Assembly: GCA_026417375.1 (NCBI GenBank)
Contig: JAOADJ010000004.1
Location: forward strand, 1 to 64,000
Length of the DNA: 64,000 nt
Direction: 5' to 3'
Source of the DNA: Melioribacteraceae bacterium
GTDB lineage: Bacteria; Bacteroidota; Ignavibacteria; Ignavibacteriales; Melioribacteraceae
Shown here: one piece after another, positions 19,551 through 30,350 of the stretch
Position numbering within the stretch: position 1 is the stretch's first letter
Layout: the number at the start of each line of letters is the position of its first letter
Notes under the pieces: model-generated
What the model saw: only the letters and a program-made list of their open reading frames with translations
What the model was told of the DNA's origin: nothing
Database searches by the model: none
Translations under genes and position numbers: made by a program

Positions 19551-20178
19551 TTATTTTTTCTATACTCTTAAAATTTGGATCAACTTTAGGCTTTTTAGTA
19601 ATCTGTTTTTTATTGTTTTTATTTTGTTGTTCTACTTTTGTAAGTGAAGTATCAATCACAACATAATTGCTTCTGCTATCTGAAATCACACTATCAACAC
19701 TTTTAAAATAATTTGGGTCATTTTTGGGTGATTTTACTTTTTTATCAACAACTTCTTCAACCTTTTTAACAGTTTCTTTTGATGTTTCAATTACTTTTTG
19801 TTTGTATGGTAAAATTGAATCTATTGTTCCACTTACAATTAGTAAAAGGAAAAAAGTTAATAACAATGCAGTAAAAATTGGCAAAACAATTGTGTATAAA
19901 AATCTTATCAACTTATCTTTAAGAGAAAAATCTTTACCAATTTCCTTTTCAACATTTTTTAATTTTGATGATGAATAATAAATTGAAACAACAAGTAACC
20001 AACTTGTAATAACAAATAAAATCAAAAGCATAACAGCAATTTCTTTGGATGGAATTAAAAGAGCTACTACTATAGATAATACTATAAAAAACAGAAAGAA
20101 TTGAATTCTTCTGTCAAGTTGGTTTTCAAGAAATGCTCTTTCCTGATAATTATCCCATGTATTTGTATTTCTTCTCAA
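19540..20178 (-). CDS. Hypothetical membrane protein
   Basis: I do not recognise this 212-residue protein. It starts with TTG at 20178, overlapping the NUDIX stop as TTGA. After a short charged N terminus there are two closely spaced helices (FFLFFIVLSIVVALLIP and VMLLILFVITSWLLVV) and a third near residue 90-112 (IVLPIFTALLLTFFLLLIV). A charged tail rich in Lys, Asp and Asn has two copies of a DPN(Y/F)KS motif (DPNYFKSVDSVISD and DPNFKSIEKIINE). It is the last gene of the hldD run. It may be a membrane scaffold; function unknown. Confidence 0.65.
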   Translation of the reverse strand: MRRNTNTWDNYQERAFLENQLDRRIQFFLFFIVLSIVVALLIPSKEIAVMLLILFVITSWLLVVSIYYSSSKLKNVEKEIGKDFSLKDKLIRFLYTIVLPIFTALLLTFFLLLIVSGTIDSILPYKQKVIETSKETVKKVEEVVDKKVKSPKNDPNYFKSVDSVISDSRSNYVVIDTSLTKVEQQNKNNKKQITKKPKVDPNFKSIEKIINE

Positions 20179-20633
20179 TAGAAACTCACTGAATGACTAA
20201 TTAATTTTTTATTTTCATAAATAAATTTCGCCGAAAAATATTTTTCCTGAAATAGCCATGGAATAAAAATTTTATCACCATCCCAAAGATTTAAATCAAG
20301 TAATTTATTGTTTGGTATCCACTCTAGTTTTCCCTCTTCTGAATCAATCAGGTTACCAGAAAATTCTGACACAGTAAACATAAATACATACCAATCTTTT
20401 TCTCCATCGAACATCGGAAAAGTTATAATTCCATGTAGCTTCGGATTTTTTATATCAAGACCACTTTCTTCTTTTACTTCTCTTATTACACATTCCTCGG
20501 GAGTTTCACCTTGTTCAAATTTTCCACCCAAACCATTCCATTTACCTTCATGATAATCATTTTCTTTTTTGTTTCTATAAAGCATTAATGTTTTATCATC
20601 TTTCATTACATAACATAATGTAGCTAATTGCAT
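20175..20633 (-). CDS. NUDIX hydrolase, MutT-like
   Basis: The 152-residue protein has a complete NUDIX box: GKFEQGETPEECVIREVKEESG near residue 38-59, fitting Gx5Ex7REUxEExGU, preceded by KWNGLGG. The N terminus (LATLCYVMKDDKTLMLYRNKKENDYHEG) resembles 8-oxo-dGTP diphosphatases that clean the nucleotide pool. A GGAAG ribosome site precedes the ATG. The start is eight bases from the four-helix gene and the stop overlaps the next start, so it is part of the hldD operon. Substrate is inferred from family resemblance only. Confidence 0.9.
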   Translation of the reverse strand: MQLATLCYVMKDDKTLMLYRNKKENDYHEGKWNGLGGKFEQGETPEECVIREVKEESGLDIKNPKLHGIITFPMFDGEKDWYVFMFTVSEFSGNLIDSEEGKLEWIPNNKLLDLNLWDGDKIFIPWLFQEKYFSAKFIYENKKLISHSVSFY

Positions 20634-20640
20634 TTTCTTC

Positions 20641-20997
20641 CTATGATTTTATTGAACCAGCTAATATTTGTGAAATTTCATCCAACTCTTCTAAAAACCA
20701 TTTTACTTTTTCTGCTTTTGCTCTTTTACTATCGCGGACTAATGCTAGCCAAAGCTTTGCTTCATTTGCAAATTTTATTGCCTGAATTGTTGAGTTTGTT
20801 AAATCTTTTTTGGTTGCAGATGCAGTTGCTTCTATAAATTTACTTATAACACTTGTTCCAGTTTGAAATAATTGATCGTTAATTTTTTTTGAAACATCAT
20901 CTTTTGGCAATGAATCAATTAGCTCAATTAATTTTAAGGTAAAGAAATAAATTCTTTGTTTGAATTCTCCAATTTCTTTTGGTGAATTAATATTCAT
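20641..20997 (-). CDS. Four-helix-bundle protein (23S rRNA IVP family)
   Basis: The 118-residue protein fits the four helix bundle family TIGR02436, related to proteins encoded in 23S rRNA intervening sequences: an N-terminal FKQRIYFFTLKLIELIDSLP, the central LFQTGTSVISKFIEA and a final VKWFLEELDEISQILAGSIKS. These small cytoplasmic proteins are common as single genes in Bacteroidota-like genomes and often lie near sugar-nucleotide genes. Their role is unknown. It sits two bases after hldD and eight before the NUDIX gene. Confidence 0.85.
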   Translation of the reverse strand: MNINSPKEIGEFKQRIYFFTLKLIELIDSLPKDDVSKKINDQLFQTGTSVISKFIEATASATKKDLTNSTIQAIKFANEAKLWLALVRDSKRAKAEKVKWFLEELDEISQILAGSIKS

Positions 20998-20999
20998 TT

Positions 21000-21983
21000 T
21001 TATTCCTTACTTAATCCTAAATAAGAATTTTTTAATAAATAATTTTTGACATAATCTTTAACACCATTTTGAACATTCATTATTGGTTTATCGTAACCAG
21101 CATCTCTTATTTTTGTAATATCAGCTTGAGTAAAGTATTGATATTTTTCCTTTAATTCTTCTTGCATATCAATAAATTCAATATTAACAGGTTTATTCAT
21201 TGCTTCAAATAAAGCTGTTACAAGTTCAATCCAGGTTTGAGCATTTCCAGTACCGATATTAAATATTCCATTTACTTTTTTGTTATCATAAAAAAACAAT
21301 GTCATATCAACTGCATCTTTAACGTAAATGAAATCTCTTTTTTGTTCACCATCTTTGAAGTTGGAATTATAAGATTTAAATAATTTCACTTTACCAAAAT
21401 CTCTTACTTGTTCAAAAGCTTTGTGCACAACGCTTCTCATATCTTCTTTATGATATTCATTTGGTCCGTAAACATTAAAATATTTTAATCCAACAACTTT
21501 ATCTAAAAGTTTATTTCTTTTAATCCATAAATCGAAAAGATGCTTTGAATATCCATACATATTTAATGGTCTTAAACTTTCAAGATTATCTTCATCATCA
21601 ACATAACCAAAAGTTCCATCACCATAAGTTGCAGCAGAGGAAGCATAAATAAATCTATTTCCATTTTCCAAACTGAATTTTGCAAGCTCTAATGAATAGT
21701 GAAAATTATTATCAATTAAAAAATCTGCATCTTTTTCAGTTGTTGAAGAACAAGCACCAAGATGAAAAATAATATCAACTTTGAAATTGACTTTTCGTTG
21801 CAATACCATTCCGATAAAATCATCTTTATGAATAAAATCTGAAAATGATAAACCATTTAAGTTTTTCCATTTTTCAGATTTACCTAACTCATCGACAATA
21901 ATAATTTTATCGATGCCTCTTTTATTAAGTTTCCAAACTAATGCGCTTCCAATAAATCCAGCGCCACCTGTTACAATTATCAT
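21000..21983 (-). CDS. hldD: ADP-L-glycero-D-manno-heptose 6-epimerase
   Basis: The 327-residue short-chain dehydrogenase/epimerase has the nucleotide-binding motif TGGAGFIGSALV at the N terminus, the family-specific KWKNLNGLSFSDFIHKDDF, the Tyr-x3-Lys pair YGYSK and the NVYGPNEYHKEDMRS segment typical of HldD. It makes the L,D form of ADP-heptose for the LPS inner core, which implies a Gram-negative envelope with heptose. The GT9 heptosyltransferase-like gene at 41.6 kb may use its product. It leads the minus-strand run hldD-four-helix-NUDIX-membrane protein and is divergent from metH. Confidence 0.95.
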   Translation of the reverse strand: MIIVTGGAGFIGSALVWKLNKRGIDKIIIVDELGKSEKWKNLNGLSFSDFIHKDDFIGMVLQRKVNFKVDIIFHLGACSSTTEKDADFLIDNNFHYSLELAKFSLENGNRFIYASSAATYGDGTFGYVDDEDNLESLRPLNMYGYSKHLFDLWIKRNKLLDKVVGLKYFNVYGPNEYHKEDMRSVVHKAFEQVRDFGKVKLFKSYNSNFKDGEQKRDFIYVKDAVDMTLFFYDNKKVNGIFNIGTGNAQTWIELVTALFEAMNKPVNIEFIDMQEELKEKYQYFTQADITKIRDAGYDKPIMNVQNGVKDYVKNYLLKNSYLGLSKE

Positions 21984-22002
21984 TATCTTCTCTAATATTT
22001 AT

Positions 22003-22010
22003 TATATTTG
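22003..22010 (+). promoter_or_regulatory. Possible -7 promoter element of metH
   Basis: TATATTTG matches the Bacteroidota -7 element and lies 53 bases before the metH ATG. No TTTG is found at the expected 19-21 bases upstream, so the call is weak. The short leader leaves no room for a cobalamin or SAM riboswitch. Confidence 0.25.
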
Positions 22011-22062
22011 AGCGAAAATTAAGTATAACTTATCTATCAATCAAAAAAACAAGAAAGATCTT

Positions 22063-25000
22063 ATGGAATCAAAATTTGAACAACTAAAAAAATTACTAAA
22101 TGAAAAAATTCTTGTTCTTGATGGTTCAATGGGTGTTTTTATTCAAAAGTTTAAATTGACTGAAGATCAATTTCGTGGTGAGAGATTTAAAAATCATCCG
22201 GTAGATCTTAAAGGTAATAATGACATTCTTGTTTTAACTCAACCAGATATTATTAAAAGCATTCATAGAAAATATTTAGAAGCTGGTTCAGATATAATTG
22301 AAACAAATACTTTTAATGGAACAGCTATTTCACAATCGGATTACAAAACTGAAAATTTAGTTTATGAAATAAATATTGAAGCAGCTAAAATTGCAAAAGA
22401 AGTTGCAAATGATTTTACAAATCTTGATCCATCAAAACCAAGATTTGTAGCGGGTTCAATTGGTCCGACAAACAAAACACTTTCAATTTCGCCTGATGTA
22501 AATGATCCGAGTTTTCGTGCAATAACTTTTGATGAATTAGCTTTAGCTTTCAAAGAACAAGCACGTGGTTTAATTGATGGTGGTGTTGATATTTTATTAA
22601 TCGAAACAATGATTGATACATTAAATGCTAAAGCTGCAATCTATGGAATTATGGAACTTTGTGATGAAATTAATTCTGACATTCCAATAATGATTTCAGG
22701 TTCAATCATTGATATGAGTGGCAGAACACTTTCCGGTCAAAATACAGAAGCATTTTGGATTTCCATAGCTCACACAAAAAATCTATTAAGTGTAGGTTTA
22801 AATTGTTCACTTGGACCTAAACAAATTCGTCCATTTATCGAAGAACTTTCTCGTATTGCAAATGTTTTTGTTTCACTTTATCCAAATGCAGGTTTGCCAA
22901 ATGAATTTGGTGGATATGATGAATCTCCGGAATCAATGTCTGTTGTATTGGAAGAATTTGCAAAAGAAGGATTCTTTAATATTATTGGTGGTTGCTGTGG
23001 AACTACTCCGGATCATATTAAAGCTTTTTCTGAAATAGCAAAAAAATATCCGCCAAGAAAAATACCTGAAATAAAACCGCTACTACGTTTAAGCGGATTA
23101 GAACCATTAATATTTTATCCTGAAACTAACTTTGTAAATATTGGAGAAAGAACAAATGTTGCAGGTTCTAAAAAATTTGCAAAATTAATTCGTGAAAAAA
23201 AATATGAAGAAGCTCTTTCTGTTGCTCGCGAACAAATTGAAAACGGAGCTCAAATTATAGATGTAAATATGGATGAAGGTCTGATCGATTCAGAAGAAGC
23301 AATGACTAAATTTCTAAAACTTGTTGCAAGCGAACCTGAAATTGCAAAAGTTCCTGTTATGATTGATTCTTCAAAATGGAGTGTTATTGAAGCTGGTTTA
23401 AAATGTTTACAAGGTAAAGGCATTGTTAATTCAATTTCTTTAAAGGAAGGAGAAGAAGTTTTTAGAGAACATGCAAAAAAAATTTTAAGATATGGAGCCG
23501 CAGTTATTGTAATGGCATTTGATGAAAATGGTCAGGCAGATACTTATGAAAGAAAAATTGAAATTTGTAAAAGAGCTTATGATATACTTGTCAATGAAGT
23601 TGGCTTTCCACCTCAGGATATAATTTTCGATCCAAATATTTTTGCTATTGCTACCGGTATTGAAGAACATAATACTTATGCAATTAATTACATTGAAGCA
23701 ACACGTTGGATTAAGAAAAACTTGCCTCTTGCAAAAGTTAGCGGTGGAGTAAGCAATTTATCTTTTTCATTCAGAGGTAATGATAAAATTCGTGAAGCTA
23801 TGCATTCAGCTTTTCTTTATCACGCAATTGAAGCTGGTATGGATATGGGAATTGTAAATGCCGGTCAATTAGAAGTTTATGAAAATATTCCAAAAGATTT
23901 ATTAGAAAAAGTCGAAGATGTTATTTTTAACAGAAAGCCAAATGCAACTGAAACATTAATTGAATATGCAAATTCAATAATAAAATCGGATGATGATAAA
24001 AAATTTGTCGTTGAAGAATGGAGAAACTTAAATGTTCAAGAAAGATTAAAACATTCATTGGTTAAAGGAATAACTGATTACATCGAACAAGATCTTGAGG
24101 ATGCCAGAAAAATTTATTCGAATCCACTTGATATTATTGAAGGTCCTTTAATGAATGGAATGAATTTAGTTGGCGATTTATTTGGTTCTGGAAAAATGTT
24201 TTTACCACAAGTGGTTAAAAGTGCAAGAGTAATGAAAAAAGCCGTTGCTTACTTAATTCCTTTTATCGAAGAACAAAATAGAATTACCGGAAATACTAAA
24301 AAGAATGGACTTGTTTTACTTGCAACTGTAAAAGGAGATGTTCACGACATTGGAAAAAATATTGTTGGTGTAGTTCTGGGTTGCAATAATTATGATATTA
24401 TTGATTTAGGAGTTATGGTCCCAAGTGATAAAATAATTTCTACTGCGGTAGAAAAAAATGTTGATGTAATTGGTTTAAGTGGGTTAATTACTCCATCACT
24501 TGATGAAATGGTACATGTTGCAAAAGAAATGGAACGATTGAAATTAAACATACCACTTTTAATTGGTGGTGCTACTACTTCACGAATTCATACTGCCGTA
24601 AAAATTGCTCCTGAATATTCAAATGTTACAATTCATGTTATTGATGCTTCTAAAAGTGTTGGTGTAGTAAGCAATTTATTAAATGAAGAGCAAAAAGAAA
24701 TTTACATTAATAAAATAAAAGATGAGTACAATAATCTTAAAATTGAACATGAAAAAAGACATAAACAAAAAGATTTTGTTTCTCTTAGCTATGCAAGAGA
24801 AAATAAATTCAAATTAGATTGGAAAAATTATCAGCCACCGAAACCAAATTTTTTAGGAGTTAAAACTTTTAATAGCTTTCCATTAAGTGAAATAAAAAAA
24901 TACATTGATTGGACACCATTTTTTCTAACTTGGGAATTGAAAGGAAAATATCCTTCAATTTTTGAAAATAAAGATTATGGAAATGAGGCAAAAAAATTAT

Positions 25001-25758
25001 TTGATGATGCAAACAATCTACTTGAAAAAGTTATAAATGAAAAATTACTTGAAGCAAATGCTGTTATTGGAATTTTTCCTGCTAATTCTTTTGAAGATGA
25101 TATAGAAATTTACAATGAAAATAAAAATGGTTTAATTGGAATTTTACACACACTTCGCCAACAAACTTTAAAAGCAAAAGAAATTCCCTATTTAGCTTTA
25201 TCAGATTTTATTGCCCCAAAAGAATTAAATATAAAAGACTATATTGGAATGTTTGCAGTTACTACAGGAATTGGAATTGAAAAACTAATTGAAGAATTTG
25301 AAAAAAATCATGATGATTATAATTCAATTATGATAAAAGCAATTGCAGATAGATTGGCTGAAGCCTTTGCTGAATTACTTCATGAAAAAATCAGAAAAGA
25401 AATTTGGGGCTACTCACCTTTTGAAAACTTTAGCAACGAAGAATTAATCGCTGAAAAATATCAGGGAATTCGTCCTGCACCTGGTTATCCAGCTCAACCA
25501 GATCACTCCGAAAAAATTACAATTTGGAAATTACTTGATGTTGAAAAAAATACATCAATTAAACTAACAGAAAGTTTAGCAATGTATCCGGCAGCATCAG
25601 TTTGTGGTATTTATTTTTCCCATCCTGAAGCAAAGTATTTTAATATCGGTAAAATCCAAAAAGATCAGGTTGAAGATTACAAAAGAAGAAAAGGCATTTC
25701 ATTAAAAGAAGTTGAAAAATGGTTGAGACCTATTTTAAACTATGATGATGAAAATTAG
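22063..25758 (+). CDS. metH: Cobalamin-dependent methionine synthase
   Basis: This full-length 1231-residue enzyme moves a methyl group from methyltetrahydrofolate to homocysteine through methylcobalamin. The homocysteine domain has zinc ligands Cys248 (GLNCSLG) and Cys311/Cys312 (GGCCGTT). The pterin domain begins around residue 355 ([16 protein letters not shown]). The B12 cap and Rossmann domains follow, with DVHDIGKN placing the lower-ligand His at 761. The reactivation domain carries [12 protein letters not shown] near residue 1137 for S-adenosylmethionine binding. All four modules are intact. No riboswitch is visible in the short leader. It appears to be a single gene, followed by a 69-nt gap before the M28 peptidase. 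Confidence 0.98.
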   Translation: MESKFEQLKKLLNEKILVLDGSMGVFIQKFKLTEDQFRGERFKNHPVDLKGNNDILVLTQPDIIKSIHRKYLEAGSDIIETNTFNGTAISQSDYKTENLVYEINIEAAKIAKEVANDFTNLDPSKPRFVAGSIGPTNKTLSISPDVNDPSFRAITFDELALAFKEQARGLIDGGVDILLIETMIDTLNAKAAIYGIMELCDEINSDIPIMISGSIIDMSGRTLSGQNTEAFWISIAHTKNLLSVGLNCSLGPKQIRPFIEELSRIANVFVSLYPNAGLPNEFGGYDESPESMSVVLEEFAKEGFFNIIGGCCGTTPDHIKAFSEIAKKYPPRKIPEIKPLLRLSGLEPLIFYPETNFVNIGERTNVAGSKKFAKLIREKKYEEALSVAREQIENGAQIIDVNMDEGLIDSEEAMTKFLKLVASEPEIAKVPVMIDSSKWSVIEAGLKCLQGKGIVNSISLKEGEEVFREHAKKILRYGAAVIVMAFDENGQADTYERKIEICKRAYDILVNEVGFPPQDIIFDPNIFAIATGIEEHNTYAINYIEATRWIKKNLPLAKVSGGVSNLSFSFRGNDKIREAMHSAFLYHAIEAGMDMGIVNAGQLEVYENIPKDLLEKVEDVIFNRKPNATETLIEYANSIIKSDDDKKFVVEEWRNLNVQERLKHSLVKGITDYIEQDLEDARKIYSNPLDIIEGPLMNGMNLVGDLFGSGKMFLPQVVKSARVMKKAVAYLIPFIEEQNRITGNTKKNGLVLLATVKGDVHDIGKNIVGVVLGCNNYDIIDLGVMVPSDKIISTAVEKNVDVIGLSGLITPSLDEMVHVAKEMERLKLNIPLLIGGATTSRIHTAVKIAPEYSNVTIHVIDASKSVGVVSNLLNEEQKEIYINKIKDEYNNLKIEHEKRHKQKDFVSLSYARENKFKLDWKNYQPPKPNFLGVKTFNSFPLSEIKKYIDWTPFFLTWELKGKYPSIFENKDYGNEAKKLFDDANNLLEKVINEKLLEANAVIGIFPANSFEDDIEIYNENKNGLIGILHTLRQQTLKAKEIPYLALSDFIAPKELNIKDYIGMFAVTTGIGIEKLIEEFEKNHDDYNSIMIKAIADRLAEAFAELLHEKIRKEIWGYSPFENFSNEELIAEKYQGIRPAPGYPAQPDHSEKITIWKLLDVEKNTSIKLTESLAMYPAASVCGIYFSHPEAKYFNIGKIQKDQVEDYKRRKGISLKEVEKWLRPILNYDDEN

Positions 25759-25827
25759 GTCTATCATTTTAGTTTCAAACTTATTAAGTTGGAATAAAAT
25801 TTTTCATCTACAAACAAAAGGGAAAAT

Positions 25828-27387
25828 ATGAAAAGTAAACTATTATGGTTTTGGTTTTTAGTAATATCATTTTCTGTAATTGCACAGGAAAAAATAGATT
25901 ACCAAATGATGCAAAGAATTCGTCAGGAAGGATTACAAAATTCTAAAATTCCTGAATTGATGAGTTATCTTTGCGATGTATATGCTCCAAGATTAGCAGG
26001 TTCACCACAATATCGTGAAGCTGGTAAATGGGCTGTTGAAAAATTAAAAGAGTTTGGTTTGGTAAATTCTAAAATGGAATCTTTTAATCTTTCAGCAAGA
26101 GGCTGGGAAGTAAAAAAATTTTATGCTGCAATGACTTCACCTCAATACATGCCTTTAATTGCATATCCCAAAGCATGGACATCTGGTTTGGAAAATTCAA
26201 TTTCGGGAAATGCTGTGCTGATGGATATTAAAAAAGAAGAGGATTTAAATCAATACAAAGGTAAACTGAAAGATGCCATAGTTTTAATCAAAGGTGAACA
26301 AGAAGTAACACTCTCTTTTGAAGCTGAAGCAACAAGATATACAGATGAAGATTTAAAAAAATTACAATTGGCACCAGATGGTTCTGGCAGAAGAAATTTT
26401 TCTCCCGAACAAATTGAACAAATGAGAACACAACGTGAATTGCAAAACAAAATATTAAATTTCATAAAACAAGAAGGTGGAAAAGTAATTTTAGAACCAT
26501 CAAGAGGAAAACATGGAACTATATTTGTTCAAAGTGGGGGTTCTTATAGAAAAGGTTCTGAATTATCACTTCCTCAAATTGTTGTATCTGTTGAACAATA
26601 TAATAGAATAGTAAGAATACTTCAGAAAAAAATTCCTGTTTCATTAGATATTGATCTACAAGCTAATTTTGTTGATAGTGATTCATTAGGTTATAATATA
26701 ATTGCTGAAATTCCGGGTACAGATAAAAAATTAAAAGATGAAGTTGTTATACTTGGAGGACATTTTGATACCTGGCATGCAGCAACCGGAGGAACAGATA
26801 ATTCAGCAGGTTGTGCTGTTGCTATGGAAGCTGTGAGAATATTAAAAACTTTAGGAGTTCAACCAAAAAGAACTATAAGAATTGCGCTTTGGGATGCAGA
26901 AGAAATTGGTTTAATAGGTTCACGTGAATATGTCAAAGCTCATTTTTTTGACCGTGATAAAAAAGAAAAGAAAACTGAATATGATAAACTTGCAGCTTAT
27001 TTTAATTATGATAATGGTTCAGGAAAAATTCGTGGAATATATGCACAGGGAAATTTTGAAGTTATACCAATTTTTGAACAATGGCTAAAACCATTTAACG
27101 ACTTGGGTGCTTCAACAGTAACACTTAGAAATACAAGTGGAACAGATCATCTTTCTTTTGATGCTGTTGGTCTTCCCGGTTTTCAATTTATTCAGGATGA
27201 ATTAGAATACGAAGCAAGAACACATCATTCAAATATGGATAATTATGACCATACTGTAAAAAGCGATTTAATTCAATCGGCAACAATTATGGCAGCGTTT
27301 ATTTATAATGCAGCTATGCGTGAAGAAAAACTTCCACGAAAATATTTTGATCCAAATGCAATTCCACAACGAAGACCAATGTTTTAA
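25828..27387 (+). CDS. Secreted M28-family zinc aminopeptidase
   Basis: The 519-residue protein has a signal peptide (cleavage near VIAQ). A PA-like domain appears inserted in the N-terminal half. The catalytic M28 part shows paired zinc ligands: GGHFDTW, GGTDNSAG, DAEEIG, YFNYDNGSG and ARTHHSNMD. All five are present, so activity is expected, as an exported aminopeptidase or carboxypeptidase acting on peptides. The gene is followed after 16 bases by a secreted CocE/NonD hydrolase, and together they look like a peptide-scavenging operon. An AGGGA site precedes the ATG. Confidence 0.92.
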   Translation: MKSKLLWFWFLVISFSVIAQEKIDYQMMQRIRQEGLQNSKIPELMSYLCDVYAPRLAGSPQYREAGKWAVEKLKEFGLVNSKMESFNLSARGWEVKKFYAAMTSPQYMPLIAYPKAWTSGLENSISGNAVLMDIKKEEDLNQYKGKLKDAIVLIKGEQEVTLSFEAEATRYTDEDLKKLQLAPDGSGRRNFSPEQIEQMRTQRELQNKILNFIKQEGGKVILEPSRGKHGTIFVQSGGSYRKGSELSLPQIVVSVEQYNRIVRILQKKIPVSLDIDLQANFVDSDSLGYNIIAEIPGTDKKLKDEVVILGGHFDTWHAATGGTDNSAGCAVAMEAVRILKTLGVQPKRTIRIALWDAEEIGLIGSREYVKAHFFDRDKKEKKTEYDKLAAYFNYDNGSGKIRGIYAQGNFEVIPIFEQWLKPFNDLGASTVTLRNTSGTDHLSFDAVGLPGFQFIQDELEYEARTHHSNMDNYDHTVKSDLIQSATIMAAFIYNAAMREEKLPRKYFDPNAIPQRRPMF

Positions 27388-27403
27388 TTAAAGGAATTAT
27401 ATT

Positions 27404-29260
27404 ATGAAAAAATTACTTGTCATTCTTTTAATTTCTAATTTAGTTTTTGCACAAGGAGTTGAATGGATTAAATCAAATTATTCTAAAAAAGAATATCGTG
27501 TTCCAATGAGAGATGGTGTTACATTATTTACATCCGTTTATACACCAAAAGATACTACGAAAAATTATCCTATAATTTTAATGAGAACTCCTTACACAGT
27601 TTCTCCATATGGAGAAGATAAATTTCCTAACAATTTAGGACCGAATGAAGAACTTGCAAAAGCTGGTTATATATTTGTTATGCAAGATGTTCGTGGTAAG
27701 TTTATGAGTGAAGGCGAATTTGTAGATATGCGTCCTTATATTCCAGATAAAAAAAGTAATAAGGATGTTGATGAATCATCAGATACTTATGATACTATTG
27801 AATGGTTAATTAATAATTTAAAACATAATAATGGTAATGTTGGAATTTGGGGAATTTCATATCCGGGTTTTTATGCTGCAATGAGTTTAATTGATTCACA
27901 TCCTGCATTAAAAGCTGTTTCACCACAAGCACCAATTGCAGATTGGTTTATTGGCGATGATATGCATCATGGTGGAGCACTAACTCTTTCAATGTCATTT
28001 AATTTCTTTAAAGGATTTGGACAAAAAAGAGATTCTTTAACAACTCGTGGAAAATCTATTCCTCCTTATCCATCACCAGATATGTATAATTTTTTTCTAA
28101 AAGTTGGAGCTATACGAAATTTCAATGATAAATTTTTGAAGAATCAAATAAAGTTTTGGAATGAAATGATTGAACATGGTACTTATGATGAATTTTGGAA
28201 AGCAAGAAACAATTTACCACATTTTAAAAATGTAAAACCTGCTGTTTTAATTGTTGGTGGTTGGTATGATTCAGAAGATTTATACGGACCTTTGAATATT
28301 TATAAATCAATAGAAGAAAAAAATTCAAGTAATAAAAGTCATTTAATAATGGGACCGTGGAGTCATGGTGGTTGGGCAAGAAGTGATGGAAGTTTTTTTG
28401 GTGATTTTAAATTAAACGAAAATACAAGTGAAACTTATAATAAAAATTTTATAACTCCCTTTTTTAATTATTATTTAAAAGGAGAAGGTGATTTAAATAT
28501 ACCAGAAGTAACAACTTTTAGAACTGGAATAAATAGCTGGGTCAATTATGATAAATGGCCGCCAGAAAATTTATTAAATCAAAATTTATTTATTAATGAA
28601 AACAATAAACTTAGCTGGGAAAAACCTTCTAACAAAAAAGAAAAATTTTATGAATATTTAAGTGACCCGAACAAACCTGTACCATATACTTCAAAATTTC
28701 ATGATTCTCAACAAATGTATTTCAGAACATATATGAGTGAAGATCAACGTTTTGCTTCTACCCGACCTGATGTTTTAGTATTTGAAACAGAACCACTGAA
28801 AGAAAATGTTACTATTGCTGGTCCGATAAAAGCAGATTTGTTTGTTTCAACAACTGGAACTGATGCAGATTGGATTGTCAAAATTATTGATGTATTTCCG
28901 GATGATGAAAAAAATCCCGAACCAAATCCAAACAATGTTGAAATGGGCGGCTATCAAAGATTAATTCGTTATGAAATTTTAAGAGGAAAGTTTAGAAATA
29001 GTTTTGAAAATCCAATTCCCTTTACACCGAATAAAATTACTAATGTTAAAATTAATTTAAATGATGTTGACCATACTTTTTTGAAAGGACATAAAATTAT
29101 GATTCAAATTCAGAGTAGCTTTTTCCCTTTCTTTGATAGAAATCCACAAAAATTTATAGATATATACAAAGCTAAAGATGAAGATTTTCAAAAAGCATTT
29201 CATAAAGTATATTTTTCAGAAAAATATCCATCCAATATTTCATTTGGAATTATTAAATAA
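27404..29260 (+). CDS. Secreted CocE/NonD family hydrolase (X-Pro dipeptidyl-peptidase-like)
   Basis: The 618-residue protein has a signal peptide (MKKLLVILLISNLVFAQ) and the S15/CocE architecture: an alpha/beta-hydrolase domain starting at RVPMRDGVTLFTSVY, nucleophile motif GIWGISYPGFYAA with Ser near residue 152, an acid in GGWYDSEDLYG, the His in GPWSHGGW, and a C-terminal PepX_C jelly-roll domain (EPLKENVTIAGPIKADLFVS). Members cleave acyl esters, amides or N-terminal Xaa-Pro peptides. Coupling with the M28 peptidase gene supports a peptidase role. AAGGA precedes the start. Confidence 0.92.
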   Translation: MKKLLVILLISNLVFAQGVEWIKSNYSKKEYRVPMRDGVTLFTSVYTPKDTTKNYPIILMRTPYTVSPYGEDKFPNNLGPNEELAKAGYIFVMQDVRGKFMSEGEFVDMRPYIPDKKSNKDVDESSDTYDTIEWLINNLKHNNGNVGIWGISYPGFYAAMSLIDSHPALKAVSPQAPIADWFIGDDMHHGGALTLSMSFNFFKGFGQKRDSLTTRGKSIPPYPSPDMYNFFLKVGAIRNFNDKFLKNQIKFWNEMIEHGTYDEFWKARNNLPHFKNVKPAVLIVGGWYDSEDLYGPLNIYKSIEEKNSSNKSHLIMGPWSHGGWARSDGSFFGDFKLNENTSETYNKNFITPFFNYYLKGEGDLNIPEVTTFRTGINSWVNYDKWPPENLLNQNLFINENNKLSWEKPSNKKEKFYEYLSDPNKPVPYTSKFHDSQQMYFRTYMSEDQRFASTRPDVLVFETEPLKENVTIAGPIKADLFVSTTGTDADWIVKIIDVFPDDEKNPEPNPNNVEMGGYQRLIRYEILRGKFRNSFENPIPFTPNKITNVKINLNDVDHTFLKGHKIMIQIQSSFFPFFDRNPQKFIDIYKAKDEDFQKAFHKVYFSEKYPSNISFGIIK

Positions 29261-29270
29261 TAGGCTTTAT

Positions 29271-29795
29271 ATGAAAAAATATTTTTTCTTATTTATCGTT
29301 TTACTAACCGTGAATTTATTTGCACAATCAATATCTCTCGGTCCACAAATTGGAATGACAAAAAGTGAAGATTCTGATAATTCAAAGCTAACACCGAACT
29401 TTGCTGTACGTTTATCATTCCTAAGTTTTGGAATTGAAGGTTCTGTTGGATACAAAGAAGAAGAATTTGCAGATGGGGCTATAAAAACTAAAACTTATCC
29501 GATAAACTTAACTGGTTTTATTAATTTACTTCCAATTATAAATTTAGAAGCTGGTGTAGGTTGGCAAAATACAAAGATTGAGTATTTTAAATCATTAAGC
29601 ACACTTTCATCTATTACTAAAACAAAACCGAGTTATCATGCTGGTTTTGGAACCGAATTCTCTTTGGGAAATGTTATTCTAACAGGTGATTTACGTTATG
29701 TTTTTCTAGACTTGGAGCTGAATAATATTTCAACTATTAGCAAAATAAAAAGCAATTACTATGTTTTACTGGTTGGATTAATGTTCAAATTATAA
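29271..29795 (+). CDS. Small outer-membrane beta-barrel protein
   Basis: The start is the ATG at 29271, which yields a clear signal peptide (MKKYFFLFIVLLTVNLFAQ); a longer frame from 29178 lies within the previous gene and is not used. The 174-residue product has repeated amphipathic strands (GPQIGMTKSEDS, VRLSFLSFGIEGSVGYKEE, FGTEFSLGNVILTGDLRYVFLDLE) and ends with a strand closing in KL, as in OmpA/OmpX-like eight-stranded barrels. Function unknown. It follows the CocE gene by 10 bases. Confidence 0.75.
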   Translation: MKKYFFLFIVLLTVNLFAQSISLGPQIGMTKSEDSDNSKLTPNFAVRLSFLSFGIEGSVGYKEEEFADGAIKTKTYPINLTGFINLLPIINLEAGVGWQNTKIEYFKSLSTLSSITKTKPSYHAGFGTEFSLGNVILTGDLRYVFLDLELNNISTISKIKSNYYVLLVGLMFKL

Positions 29796-29813
29796 ATTAA
29801 AAAAAGAGGAAAT

Positions 29814-30302
29814 ATGATTTACGATAACATTAAAAACATTTCAAAATATTTTCCACTAGATGCGAAAATACAAAAGGCACTTGAGTATTTATCATCAACA
29901 GACTTTACAAATTTAGATCCAGGAGAATATCCAATTGATGGAAAAAATATTTATGCAATTGTAAGTGAATATCAGACAAAACCTTTGACAAGCGGAAAAT
30001 GGGAATCGCATAAAAAATACATTGACATTCAATTTATAGTAAGTGGAATTGAAAAAATGGGTTTTACTGAATCGAAAAAAACAATAATATTAAATGAATA
30101 TGATGAAGATAAAGATGTTACTCTTCATAAAGGGGAAGGACAATTTATTATCGTTGAAGAAAAACATTTTGTAATATTTTTTACTACTGATATTCATATG
30201 CCTTCAATTGCTGTTAATATTCCGAAACCAGTTAAAAAAGTTGTTATAAAAGTAGCTGTAGAAGATATTGTTGAAAAAGTTAATTCTGATGATATGACTT
30301 AA
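29814..30302 (+). CDS. YhcH/YjgK/YiaL family protein (DUF386)
   Basis: The 162-residue protein matches the DUF386 cupin-like family: LDPGEYPIDGKNIYAIVSEYQTKP near residue 38 and WESHKKYIDIQFIVSGIEKMG near 62, then LHKGEGQFIIVEEKHFVIFFTTDIHMPSIAV. The His and Glu residues line the presumed metal site. Family members relate to N-glycolylneuraminate or beta-galactosidase beta-subunit functions but biochemical evidence is thin. AGAGGAAAT gives a good ribosome site. Cytoplasmic. Confidence 0.88.
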   Translation: MIYDNIKNISKYFPLDAKIQKALEYLSSTDFTNLDPGEYPIDGKNIYAIVSEYQTKPLTSGKWESHKKYIDIQFIVSGIEKMGFTESKKTIILNEYDEDKDVTLHKGEGQFIIVEEKHFVIFFTTDIHMPSIAVNIPKPVKKVVIKVAVEDIVEKVNSDDMT

Positions 30303-30350
30303 TTTTTGAATTTTCTTTACGATAATTAATTAAACAATAATTATTCTCCA

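Noticed and set aside
21984-22062. Cobalamin or SAM riboswitch before metH
   Set aside because: Only 79 bases separate hldD and metH, and no conserved riboswitch core can be seen.
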